This document shows, one piece after another, positions 41,959 through 49,799 of a DNA stretch of 64,000 bases. The DNA lies in NCBI RefSeq assembly GCF_008180865.1, contig NZ_VTEX01000002.1, forward strand, positions 434,001 to 498,000, given 5' to 3'. This DNA is from Rossellomorea aquimaris (GTDB lineage Bacteria > Bacillota > Bacilli > Bacillales > Bacillaceae_B). The notes under the pieces are model-generated. The model was not told the origin of the DNA. It worked only from the letters and a program-made list of their open reading frames with translations, and did not search any database. The position numbers and the translations under genes are program-made. How positions within the stretch are numbered: position 1 is the first letter of the stretch; each line of letters opens with the position of its first letter.

Positions 41959-42578
41959 TTATTGACCAGTCCTTTCATTGCCCTTGCAACTTCTGCAGGA
42001 TCGGCTGCCTTTGTGATAGCGCTGCCAATAATGACTGTATCGGGGTTATTTTCCACAATGCCAGGCAGTGTCTCGAATGTGATCCCCCCGGCTACGGCCG
42101 TCTCGAGTCCGTTAATCCCTTGTATCAAATCGAACAGGCTGCCGGTGCTTTCACCTGTTTCCTGCATGTCCTTCCCGATGTGCAGACTGACCATGGAAAC
42201 ACCAAGTTCCTGTAATTCCCGGACTCTCTTATTCTCTGAAACTCCCAATAGATCGATCATCACTCTCTTTCCACGTGAGGCTGCCACTTCGAGAGTATCG
42301 GTGATCGTCTTGTCGGCAGAGAAGGCCATGACGGTCGTGATATCTGCCCCGGCATCAAGTGCCTGTATCGTCTCATGCTTCCCGGCATCGCATGTTTTCA
42401 TATCTGCAACAATCGTTTTATCGGGATACTTCTCACGGGTTTCCTGGATGATCGTCATTCCATATTCCTTAATCACACCGGTTCCTACCTCAATCCAATC
42501 CACGTAAGGAGCCGTCTTCTCCAAAATCTGAAAGCATTCTTCCCTCGTAAGGCGGTCAAGCGCCACTTGTATATTCAT
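41955..42578 (-). CDS. hxlA: 3-hexulose-6-phosphate synthase-like protein
   Basis: A 207-residue TIM-barrel protein of the orotidine-phosphate-decarboxylase superfamily. VDWIEVGTGVIKEYG and VADMKTCDAGKHE carry the Glu and the Asp-x-Lys-x-x-Asp metal/catalytic set. MVSLHIGKDMQETGES follows; the residue after HIG is Lys, where HPS usually has Tyr and keto-gulonate-6-P decarboxylase has Arg. It may fix formaldehyde as in B. subtilis or decarboxylate a keto-acid phosphate. Paired with an HxlB-like isomerase. Confidence 0.85.
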   Translation of the reverse strand: MNIQVALDRLTREECFQILEKTAPYVDWIEVGTGVIKEYGMTIIQETREKYPDKTIVADMKTCDAGKHETIQALDAGADITTVMAFSADKTITDTLEVAASRGKRVMIDLLGVSENKRVRELQELGVSMVSLHIGKDMQETGESTGSLFDLIQGINGLETAVAGGITFETLPGIVENNPDTVIIGSAITKAADPAEVARAMKGLVNK

Positions 42579-42587
42579 CCCATCCCC

Positions 42588-43541
42588 CTATCTTTCCACT
42601 CGTTCTTTTTCACCCAAATGGACAAGGACATCTTCTAAATAAGGCAGCCCTTCATTATCACCCGTCACACTGACGACCATCGACCCGATGATGTTCGCAA
42701 AATGAAGCGCTTTGTCTAACGGCCAGTTCTGCAGGATCCCGTAAATGAAGCCTGCATCGAATCCGTCGCCTGCGCCTACCGTATCCACCACTTTCTTCGC
42801 TTTAACAGCAGGAGCTTCAACATATTCACCGTCCACATAACCAATTGAACCTTCTTCACCTTTCTTGATGGCGAGATGCGTGATGCCGAATTGCTTACAA
42901 TGCTCGATGATTTCATTGGTGTCTGTTGTTCCGAATAGCAGCTCGGCTTCCTCGATCCCTGTCACAAGGATGTCGACATATGGGAGGAAGCTTCTCAGCA
43001 CGTCCCTCGCTTCATCCTCACCCCACAGTTTCAGTCGGATATTCGGATCGCATGATATCATCACACCATGCTTTTTGGCTTCGATGATCGCGTGGCGGAT
43101 CAACTCGATATTTTTTGTTTTATCCACTGCAGGGAATACCCCTGTGATATGGAGGATCTTCGTGTTTTTCAAAAACTCTTCATTCAAGGTTTCCTTCGTC
43201 AACACCGTTGTAGGAGAACGGTCTCTGTAGTAGAAGGTCCGCACGCTCCCATCTCCCATGATTTCCTTGAAGTTCAGGGAAGTCGGATATCCATCCACCA
43301 GTTCCACTTCGGAAACATCCACTCCTTCACCGCGGACGGTGTTGAAGATATGCCTACCAAACTCATCATTCCCCAGACGGCTGATCCAACCAGTCTTTAA
43401 TCCAAGCCGTGCACAGCCAATAGCAAAGTTCAGCTCGGCTCCCCCGATTTTCCGTTCAAAAGAAGAGACAAACCGCATCGGGCCCGTCGATGACGGATCG
43501 AGAGTGATCATCGCATCGCCTATCGTCACTACATCATTCAT
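42588..43541 (-). CDS. kdgK: PfkB-family sugar kinase (KDG kinase-like)
   Basis: Start at ATG 43541 (MNDVVTIGDAM) with AAAGGGTG before it; an in-frame GTG at 43550 is less well placed. About 317 residues. RKIGGAELNFAIGCARLG, CDPNIRLKLWG and the catalytic VVDTVGAGDGFDAGF are ribokinase-family motifs. With the LacI gene and the KDPG aldolase it matches the Bacillus kdgRKA order, so 2-keto-3-deoxygluconate is the likely substrate. Confidence 0.88.
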   Translation of the reverse strand: MNDVVTIGDAMITLDPSSTGPMRFVSSFERKIGGAELNFAIGCARLGLKTGWISRLGNDEFGRHIFNTVRGEGVDVSEVELVDGYPTSLNFKEIMGDGSVRTFYYRDRSPTTVLTKETLNEEFLKNTKILHITGVFPAVDKTKNIELIRHAIIEAKKHGVMISCDPNIRLKLWGEDEARDVLRSFLPYVDILVTGIEEAELLFGTTDTNEIIEHCKQFGITHLAIKKGEEGSIGYVDGEYVEAPAVKAKKVVDTVGAGDGFDAGFIYGILQNWPLDKALHFANIIGSMVVSVTGDNEGLPYLEDVLVHLGEKERVER

Positions 43542-43559
43542 GGGTAACACCCTTTCTGT

Positions 43560-44561
43560 CTAACAAGATTCTCGTATGATTAACTCCGGATCAAAACGGA
43601 AAACCAAGCCCTCATCCTGATCCTCTTTTTTCTGGATTTTGTTTAATAAGAATTCCGCTGCTTTCTTCCCTATTTCAAAAGTAGGCTGAGCCACGATCGT
43701 CAATCCCGGTTCAAAAAATCCGGCAAAGGACACATCATCAATTCCAATGATGGCTAAGTCTTCAGGAATCCTTACATGATTTTCTTTGACATATTTCAAT
43801 ATTTCAATGAGCGTTAAATCATTTCCCGCAAGGATGGCTTCTGGGGGATCATCGAGGGATAGCAGATCGTGAACCCCTTCTCTAATCCTGTTCACTTCCA
43901 GGCTCTTAATATAGTCATCCCGGATGTCCAGACCATTGGCATTCATCGTGTTCTTATAGCCGTTGATCCGCTCCATCCTTGGCGTAACATTCCGGATCAC
44001 ATTCGTGATGATACCGATCTTCGTGTATCCCCTGTCGATAAAATGCTGGACCCCAATCCCAGATGCTTTCTCGTTATCAAGGAGCATAGATGGAATCGGT
44101 ACACCCGGCACCGTCCGGTCAACGAACACGATCGGATAGCCTTCCTTCAGCATCTCATTGTATAATGTCGCATTATCCCCAGTTGGCAGCAGGATGATGC
44201 CATCTACCTGTTTGGCGCGAAGCATTTCGATATACTTTCGCTCCTTGTCAGGATCATCATCTGCATTACAGACAATCGTGTGAAACTCCGCTTCCTGGCA
44301 TGTGTCTTCAATGGCCCGGATCACCTGAGTCGAGAACGTATGTAGAATATTTGCCACAATCACCCCGATCGTCGTCGTCGACTTCTGCTTGAGGCTTCTC
44401 GCCACAATATTTGGACGATACCCGAGCTCTTTGATGGATTCTTCTATTCGATTCTTCGTGCCTTCCCTCATATAATCAAAACGATTATTTAAGTACTGGG
44501 AAACGGTACTCTTAGATACATTCGCGTGCTGAGCAACATCAGCAATCGTTACTTTTTTCAT
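43560..44561 (-). CDS. kdgR: LacI family regulator (KdgR-like)
   Basis: Start at ATG 44561 (MKKVTIADVAQHANVSKSTV) after GGAGAG; the frame to 44582 adds seven unlikely residues. About 333 residues. HTH with VAQHANVSKSTVSQYLN, hinge helix PNIVARSLKQKST, then a periplasmic-binding-type domain (VDRTVPGVPIPSMLLDN, LAIIGIDDVSF). It leads the sugar-acid operon. Three tandem palindromes at its own promoter are its likely operators. Confidence 0.93.
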   Translation of the reverse strand: MKKVTIADVAQHANVSKSTVSQYLNNRFDYMREGTKNRIEESIKELGYRPNIVARSLKQKSTTTIGVIVANILHTFSTQVIRAIEDTCQEAEFHTIVCNADDDPDKERKYIEMLRAKQVDGIILLPTGDNATLYNEMLKEGYPIVFVDRTVPGVPIPSMLLDNEKASGIGVQHFIDRGYTKIGIITNVIRNVTPRMERINGYKNTMNANGLDIRDDYIKSLEVNRIREGVHDLLSLDDPPEAILAGNDLTLIEILKYVKENHVRIPEDLAIIGIDDVSFAGFFEPGLTIVAQPTFEIGKKAAEFLLNKIQKKEDQDEGLVFRFDPELIIRESC

Positions 44562-44586
44562 TCCATTCTCTCCAACTTTCATTTCC

Positions 44587-44624
44587 TAAACCGATTTACT
44601 AAACCGGTTTACTAAATCGATTTA
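44587..44624 (-). promoter_or_regulatory. Three tandem 12-bp operators, 13-bp period
   Basis: TAAACCGATTTA (44587-44598), TAAACCGGTTTA (44600-44611) and TAAATCGATTTA (44613-44624). The second and third are perfect palindromes with a central CG, as LacI-family sites need. They start at the predicted transcription start of the kdgR-like gene. Confidence 0.82.
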
Positions 44625-44629
44625 TTGAA

Positions 44630-44658
44630 ATTATATGATAATTGAAAGCGCTTTACAA
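44630..44658 (-). promoter_or_regulatory. Promoter of the sugar-acid operon with cre-like site
   Basis: Minus-strand TTGTAA (44653-44658) - 17 bases - TATAAT (44630-44635). TTGAAAGCGCTTTACA (44642-44657) overlaps the -35 and spacer and is one base off a good CcpA site, so glucose repression is likely. Confidence 0.78.
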
Positions 44659-44695
44659 TATGTTTTTAAATTTTTTTTGAATAATAAATTTTAAG

Positions 44696-44722
44696 CAAAA
44701 AAAAAACGCGTTGGTAACGCGG
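44696..44722 (-). terminator. Minus-strand terminator upstream of the operon
   Basis: CGCGTT pairs with AACGCG, followed on the minus strand by a run of T. It shields the operon promoter from read-through from the GNAT gene. Confidence 0.7.
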
Positions 44723-44779
44723 TTTCTAAAGGGTTATTGATTCAGTTTCTTTATTTAATAATTGCTTTTACAAAGTAAA

Positions 44780-44793
44780 GGACGGTTCTTATG
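44780..44793. repeat. F1 core fragment
   Basis: GGACGGTTCTTATG, a lone F1 core in the gap between the GNAT gene and the sugar-acid operon. Confidence 0.45.
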
Positions 44794-44856
44794 TATAATG
44801 AAGTGGTTTGATTATTTTGATGAAATCTTATAACAAGATAGATGACAGATGTAAGG

Positions 44857-44940
44857 AAAAAGCTCAGAGTTTATGAGAAGTCCCCTAATTTTTTTACAGT
44901 CTTTCTTAAGGGGAGCAATTCATACCTGCTCTGAGCTTTT
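44857..44940 (-). terminator. Long inverted repeat at the GNAT stop
   Basis: AAAAGCTCAGAG pairs with CTCTGAGCTTTT across 58 bases that hold a second stem (CCCCTTAAG with TTAGGGG-type pairing). It begins at the GNAT stop codon and likely ends its transcript. Confidence 0.6.
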
Positions 44941-45358
44941 ACTCTAAATACTCATCACTTAGACTGGGATTTAAATACCTTGCCATTCCAGTTTTCAGCT
45001 TTTTCAATCTAAATTTCCGATAAAATCCTTCATTACCAGTGGTTGATATTAAATGGACACAAGAAACATTACTTAGCTTATCAAGTAAAAACTCCATAAT
45101 TTTTTTGGCAATTCCTTGCCTTTGAAAATCTCGATGAACCACTACATCATAAATGGCGGCATTAAAAACGCCATCTGTCATCCCTCTACCAATCCCAATA
45201 ATTCTTCCATTGAGCTTAACTAAAGCTATGACATTACTTGCTTCAAAGACTTGCCTGATTATCTCGTTTGTATGTTTCATCCACCCAACAGAAGCATAAA
45301 CATCCTTAATTTCATCAATATTTGCATTAGCAAAATCACTATGAATTTCTATATCCAT
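44939..45358 (-). CDS. GNAT family N-acetyltransferase
   Basis: A 139-residue minimal GNAT. AIYDVVVHRDFQRQGIAKKIM is the acetyl-CoA region; TGNEGFYRKFRLKKL replaces the usual FYxxxGF. NGRIIGIGRGMTDG precedes it. Similar in size to YhbS/arylalkylamine-type small acetyltransferases. Its upstream DNA carries repeat DR-A, also found upstream of the GNAT at 34954-35487. Substrate unknown. Confidence 0.88.
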   Translation of the reverse strand: MDIEIHSDFANANIDEIKDVYASVGWMKHTNEIIRQVFEASNVIALVKLNGRIIGIGRGMTDGVFNAAIYDVVVHRDFQRQGIAKKIMEFLLDKLSNVSCVHLISTTGNEGFYRKFRLKKLKTGMARYLNPSLSDEYLE

Positions 45359-45472
45359 TTAAACTCCCCCTATAATCGCGTATCTAAGTTTTAAAAAATT
45401 TTCCCATAATTTCAATCTAACCTGCCCTTCGTGAATAAGCGATCATTTTTATTGAACAGTACTTAAATGAAA

Positions 45473-45533
45473 GATCAGATAGATTGCTATTTATCGTAAA
45501 TACACAAAAACATTTGAAGGGAACATGATAAAA
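45473..45533. repeat. Repeat DR-A, copy 2
   Basis: Nearly identical to 35652-35712 (three or four differences, mostly at ACATTTGAAGG versus ACACTGAAGG). Here it also lies upstream of the plus-strand peptidase E-like gene. Confidence 0.85.
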
Positions 45534-45653
45534 TGAATAGGAGATAATTAATCATCGAAGAAGTGACTTCTATGCACGACCTATCAGGATAAAAATACGT
45601 AATAATCTTAAAGGATTACACGAAAAAGTTCGGACCATAAGGAGGAAAAACTT

Positions 45654-46361
45654 ATGTCGCAAAATCATTTAGAGGATTCAAAAACGTCGGGAATGAAACT
45701 TCTGCTAACGTCCGCGGGCGTCAATAACCCGACGATCCACAACGCGCTGGTGGACATGCTCGACAAGCCGATCGCCGACTCCAACGCTCTGTGCATCCCC
45801 ACCGCCATGTACGGACACCCCTGGGTCGGTCCCGGTGACAAAGCCTGGCAGTTCATAAGCGGGAATTCCGAGAATCCCATGGTCGACCTGGGCTGGAAGT
45901 CTGTCGGCGTTCTAGAGCTCACAGCCCTGCCAAGCATCGACGAAGACCGCTGGGTGCCCCTTGTCAGGGAGACGGACGTCCTGCTGGTGTCTGGAGGCGA
46001 CGCCCTCTACCTGCACCACTGGATGCGGCAATCGGGGCTTGCAGACCTTTTACCATCACTGGATGCAGTCTATGTGGGAATGAGCGCCGGAAGCATGGTG
46101 ATGGCCCCGAATATCGGAGAAGAATTCGTAGGCTGGCGTCCGCCCACAGGGGGAGATAAAACACTGGGTCTGGTGGATTTCGCGTTGTTTCCTCACCTGG
46201 GTCACGAGATGTTACCCGACAATACCTTGGCCAATGCAGAAAAGTGGGCTGCCGGCGTCTCAGTGCCAGGGTACGCGATTGACGATCAGACTGCCATCAA
46301 AGTGACTGGTGGGGCCATTGAAGTTGTTTCCGAGGGGGAATGGAAGCTATTCACCCCTTAA
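45654..46361 (+). CDS. Peptidase E-like (S51) protein
   Basis: A 235-residue protein of the type 1 glutamine-amidotransferase fold. LLVSGGDALYLHHWM precedes YVGMSAGSMVMAPNI, the nucleophile elbow with Ser; LFPHLGHEML follows. PepE enzymes cut Asp-X dipeptides; related forms include cyanophycinase. Residues 1-13 (MSQNHLEDSKTSG) come from A/T-rich host-like DNA with a strong AAGGAGG, while from MKLLLTSAG on the DNA is G+C-rich, suggesting that a transferred gene was joined to a local start site. Confidence 0.88.
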   Translation: MSQNHLEDSKTSGMKLLLTSAGVNNPTIHNALVDMLDKPIADSNALCIPTAMYGHPWVGPGDKAWQFISGNSENPMVDLGWKSVGVLELTALPSIDEDRWVPLVRETDVLLVSGGDALYLHHWMRQSGLADLLPSLDAVYVGMSAGSMVMAPNIGEEFVGWRPPTGGDKTLGLVDFALFPHLGHEMLPDNTLANAEKWAAGVSVPGYAIDDQTAIKVTGGAIEVVSEGEWKLFTP

Positions 46362-46411
46362 TATCGAGACGGTCAGCTCAGATTTAGGCAAGGTACGGTA
46401 ATGGATTATTG

Positions 46412-46457
46412 AAAAAAGCCTGATTTCTTCACTTGAATTGAGGAATTAGGCTTTTTC
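46412..46457 (+). terminator. Terminator of the peptidase E-like gene
   Basis: AAAAAGCCTGATT pairs with AATTAGGCTTTTT around a loop, ending in CTTTTTC. Confidence 0.8.
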
Positions 46458-46550
46458 ATATTGAGTTTCCATAAACGTTGTAAATTCGCATCCTCCTGAC
46501 GTTATCCATTTTTCATTCTACAAACATCCCCGTTAATTGAATACAAAAAA

Positions 46551-46886
46551 TTAACCAACGTAATGGAGAATCAACTGATATAATGCTACGCAAAGTCCTA
46601 AAATACTGGCTTTCATTTTTGATGGATGGTTTCCTTTACTAAAAAGCAAGTAAATGAAAACTACTATAAACCCTAAAGGAACCCACAGCTCGAAGACCCC
46701 TTCTTTTCTACCTAGTGAAAAAATTGGACCCACGTTTGTGCTAATCAAAAAGTAAATAAAAACCGTATAACGACGTGTTTCTAATTGCTTACTCCACCTT
46801 ATTAATAAGTAGATAATAATTAGTGCAATGATTGTAATGTGGAAGGGCGGTAGAACAATAGAAAAGTCACTAAACTTGAATTCCAT
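46551..46886 (-). CDS. Hypothetical small membrane protein
   Basis: A 111-residue protein with three to four hydrophobic segments: IIALIIIYLLIRW, TVFIYFLISTNVGPIF, WVPLGFIVVFIYLLF and ILGLCVALYQLILHYV. Preceded by AAAGAGGAGG. No family recognised. It stands alone between the peptidase E-like and MrpC-like genes. Confidence 0.6.
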   Translation of the reverse strand: MEFKFSDFSIVLPPFHITIIALIIIYLLIRWSKQLETRRYTVFIYFLISTNVGPIFSLGRKEGVFELWVPLGFIVVFIYLLFSKGNHPSKMKASILGLCVALYQLILHYVG

Positions 46887-47081
46887 TCTGAATAGCCCTC
46901 CTCTTTAATATGAAGTCGTATCTTACCCAGTACACACCTTCTAATGTTATTGCTTGTTAATCGTATCTGGCCTTTAATTCACTAAAGAAATGCCGAAGAA
47001 CGACAGCCTGATTTACCCTAACCAAACTTTATCCTATGATTATTTTTGCCCTAACCATCTTACGGAAAATGAATAACTCTT

Positions 47082-47435
47082 TTACCCCCAATAATCCTCG
47101 CTTTCTCTCATTCTCTCCATATCATCCGTTCCGAGCTCCTGATAAGCTCTGTACGCTAACACTAAGAAAAATGCAGTTACTCCAAAACTGATTACAATCG
47201 CAGTTAAAATCAACGCCTGAGGGAGAGGATCTATATACCCTTTAACAGAATGCTCACCCAGTAGAGGGGGTGCTTCTTCTCCCTTTGGTAATCCTCCCAT
47301 TGTTATAAGCAAAAGGTGAACCCCGTGACTGAGAAGTCCTGTGCCGATAATTATTCTAAGCAGACTTTTAGAAAGAATTAAATAAACCGCACACATCATA
47401 ATAATTCCTATTACTACGGACATTAATATTTCCAC
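47082..47435 (-). CDS. Lone MrpC/MnhC-like antiporter subunit
   Basis: A 117-residue protein with three membrane segments, like NuoK/Mrp[26 protein letters not shown] and [28 protein letters not shown] (shortened) are typical MrpC. In Bacillus the Mrp Na+/H+ antiporter needs seven subunits encoded together; here no mrpA, B or D-G is nearby. It may be a spare subunit or a remnant of a lost operon. The frame is complete and has a normal start. Confidence 0.88.
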   Translation of the reverse strand: MEILMSVVIGIIMMCAVYLILSKSLLRIIIGTGLLSHGVHLLLITMGGLPKGEEAPPLLGEHSVKGYIDPLPQALILTAIVISFGVTAFFLVLAYRAYQELGTDDMERMRESEDYWG

Positions 47436-47513
47436 TTAAAATCCCCCTGACCTTATTTACTGGAACAAACTAGAGGTACTTCCTTGTTCAGCAAACCAAA
47501 AGAATACCTCTAA

Positions 47514-47870
47514 TCATATTAGAATATGAACAGCCCCAACAATATTCATATATAATCCTATGAGAGATAGAATCGATCCCAACATAAATGTCCACGGATT
47601 GTCTTCTTTTTCTTTATCAAAAGTTCCAATGGTAAGTATGGCAATAATCAAAGTTGCGACAGGCAGAATGACATATTGTGGTCCAAATGTGAATGAAACC
47701 CCACCAAAGATTAACACCAAAAGCCCATACGGATTTGTTTTCTTGATATTATCAATATACTCTTTCTCAGAGGTCGAAAAATCTTCATCGTCATAATAAT
47801 AAAATACTTGCTTGAATCTATTTAAGAGTGTAACTATCCTTTTATATACGCCCATGTGTGCCGGTTTCAT
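47514..47870 (-). CDS. Hypothetical membrane protein
   Basis: Start at ATG 47870 (MKPAHMGVYKRIV) following GGGAGGGAA. About 118 residues. A charged N-terminal part (YYYDDEDFSTSEKEYIDNIKK) precedes three hydrophobic segments. It lies 13 bases after the DUF4181 gene and before the MrpC-like gene. No family recognised; a role with the DUF4181 protein is likely from context only. Confidence 0.65.
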   Translation of the reverse strand: MKPAHMGVYKRIVTLLNRFKQVFYYYDDEDFSTSEKEYIDNIKKTNPYGLLVLIFGGVSFTFGPQYVILPVATLIIAILTIGTFDKEKEDNPWTFMLGSILSLIGLYMNIVGAVHILI

Positions 47871-47883
47871 TTCCCTCCCTTTT

Positions 47884-48279
47884 CTAAGCAATCCAAAATT
47901 GAAATACAATTAAGACGGCTGTTAATACCAAGAACATTTCAGCTAACGTTAAAATAGCTTGTTTAGGATATTCGCTGGATTTCCATTCAAAGAATGCCTT
48001 TACAGCATAATCCAATGCAGATAAGGTGGTAAACCCTAGTATGTATAAGTAGGTTAAGTCTTCATCGTTTATCATCATGACCCCTAAAACTATCAAAGTG
48101 ATTGCAGTTAGAATCCTCACCCATTTGTCAACATTACGATGGGACTCATTGATATGATTATTGGAAAAGAATTTCCTTTTCACTTTATCTATTTTAAAAA
48201 TCTTTCTTAAAAGAAACTTAACTATTGAGATAATGCTGAAAACAAGTATCGCCATCAAACTAAATTTTACCCAGAACAT
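47884..48279 (-). CDS. DUF4181 family membrane protein
   Basis: A 131-residue protein. LRKIFKIDKVKRKFFSNNHI and VDKWVRILTAITLIVLGV, then FEWKSSEYPKQAILTLAEM, fit the DUF4181 pattern (helix, charged loop, two helices, W-x-x-x-Y-P, last helix). Four membrane segments. Function unknown. First gene of a small unit. Confidence 0.75.
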   Translation of the reverse strand: MFWVKFSLMAILVFSIISIVKFLLRKIFKIDKVKRKFFSNNHINESHRNVDKWVRILTAITLIVLGVMMINDEDLTYLYILGFTTLSALDYAVKAFFEWKSSEYPKQAILTLAEMFLVLTAVLIVFQFWIA

Positions 48280-48389
48280 AACACCACTCCTAGTAAAAAA
48301 CTGCTCTTTCCTTGAATAAGATTTTCGTAATTAGACGAAAGCACAATTGTTTAAGTTTCGAATTGTTCCATTCTTATGCAAATTCTATG

Positions 48390-48440
48390 AGCCACGAAGA
48401 CAGGTACCGTGGCTCTTTGACAAAAATGTGGCCAAGGTCC
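48390..48440. repeat. F2 palindrome family, worn copy
   Basis: GAAGACAGGTACCGTGGCTC then a link and GTGGCCAAGGTCCC; the right half is eroded compared with 23159-23225 and 50299-50361. Confidence 0.7.
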
Positions 48441-48609
48441 CATCTCAGTGTACGGCTCCGGTTCTGGGATTGCTGCCCGAATTGAAGTTCATCGGTCCCC
48501 TTATTTCTGCTTATCGAGGGGAAAGGATGTTAGATTGTCCTTTTTTAGTTGGAGACGGCTCTTTGGTGGGTATGAGGTGCCAGATGTAGAGTGTGAATCC
48601 CCGAAAGAA

Positions 48610-48737
48610 ATCCCTTCGGCTACGGAATTGATCCCGATTTGCCCACATTCAATCCTGATTTTCAATTATTAATCCTGTTCAGAATTTATCGATCCTCTTT
48701 TTGGTTTATTTAATCCTCTTTTTAAATAATTGATCCT
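48610..48737. repeat. Phased ATCC repeat, seven units of 20-21 bp
   Basis: ATCC occurs at 48610, 48631, 48652, 48672, 48692, 48713 and 48733, that is every 20 or 21 bases, or two helical turns. The words go from ATCCC through ATCCTG to ATCCTC, and the bases between are A/T-rich and poorly conserved (often ATTATT or TTTTT). No coding frame. Confidence 0.75.
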
Positions 48738-48778
48738 CCGTGTCGAATTTTCTTTATGAAAAACCACGTAGACAAAAT

Positions 48779-48809
48779 GGAGCCATGGTACCTGTCCCCA
48801 TGGCTCCCC
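48779..48809. repeat. F2 palindrome family, half copy at a stop codon
   Basis: GGAGCCATGGTACCTGTCCC followed by CATGGCTCC; it directly follows the stop of the HAAS-domain gene on the minus strand. Confidence 0.7.
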
Positions 48810-48812
48810 CAT

Positions 48813-49799
48813 TCATTTATAAGCCTTCTTAAACCCATCATAGCTGTTGACCACCGCTGTGATCAATAATCCAACCGATACGGTCAGGTACAGCCACTGA
48901 AAATTGAAAGAGGCGTCGAACAGTTCCTGTACCCTATCTATGAAATCTGTATTCAGCACATCCATGTTCCTGAAAACAAACATAAAGGCTAGAACAGGAA
49001 TGAACTGATATACTGCATTCACGATCGCAAGCTTCCTGGTCCAGACCCCCGCTTTCCATTTTCTAAGTAGCAGGAGAAGTTCCAAGCCGATCAGGAACAC
49101 GACCAACGGCCAGTATCCGATGAGCACCTCCCCATCAAAGAAAGGAGTGAACGTTCTTTCGTTGTCACCTTTTTCATACAATCCGACGATACTTGACGCT
49201 TTAAAGTAACAGGTTGACCAGATGACCGTCCAAATCAGACCTCCGAAAATCTCCAGCTTGGAAATTCGTTTTTCTTTTGGGACATACGGGATGTCTTTCA
49301 AGTCATCAGGCGTCCACTCTGTTCCTTTCATGGTGATCGGAAGCTTACTGTCCGAGGAAACGGTCCGCTCGATGATGGCGAATGTGAGGGTCAGCCAAAA
49401 GAAGACCTGCATCCCTGTTCCGATGGCCTCGATCACACCATTTCCTGCGATGGACAGAAATATCTCAATCGGACTTGATTCCCCTGAGTAGCTCAATACA
49501 GATGATACGGCTAAAACGATGAACGTGACAGCAACAGAAATGGGGAGAATGATCTTCAAGAGCGTCTTATACAAATCATAATATCTTGGCCCGATCAAGT
49601 GCATCGGCCTGTCTTGATAATTCGAGGCAAGCACGGCAGGATTTCCGAGTGAAGTCAGTACCTCTCTCACATCATCCTCTGTATACTCCTCCGGCAGCAT
49701 GTCTTCAATCGTTGATTTCAATTCAAGGGCAATATCATCCCGGTTCTTCTCCGGCAGCCTTCTCATCACTTCTTGAATATAGAGTTCAACAAGTTTCAT
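48813..49799 (-). CDS. HAAS-domain (DUF1700-like) membrane protein
   Basis: A 328-residue protein. Residues 1-60 are the HAAS signalling domain (YIQEVMRRLPEKNRDDIALEL, then TEDDVREVLTSLGNPAVLA), found next to PadR regulators. About six membrane segments follow. The gene overlaps the PadR gene by four bases. HAAS proteins are thought to relay membrane or envelope signals; the target is unknown. Confidence 0.88.
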   Translation of the reverse strand: MKLVELYIQEVMRRLPEKNRDDIALELKSTIEDMLPEEYTEDDVREVLTSLGNPAVLASNYQDRPMHLIGPRYYDLYKTLLKIILPISVAVTFIVLAVSSVLSYSGESSPIEIFLSIAGNGVIEAIGTGMQVFFWLTLTFAIIERTVSSDSKLPITMKGTEWTPDDLKDIPYVPKEKRISKLEIFGGLIWTVIWSTCYFKASSIVGLYEKGDNERTFTPFFDGEVLIGYWPLVVFLIGLELLLLLRKWKAGVWTRKLAIVNAVYQFIPVLAFMFVFRNMDVLNTDFIDRVQELFDASFNFQWLYLTVSVGLLITAVVNSYDGFKKAYK

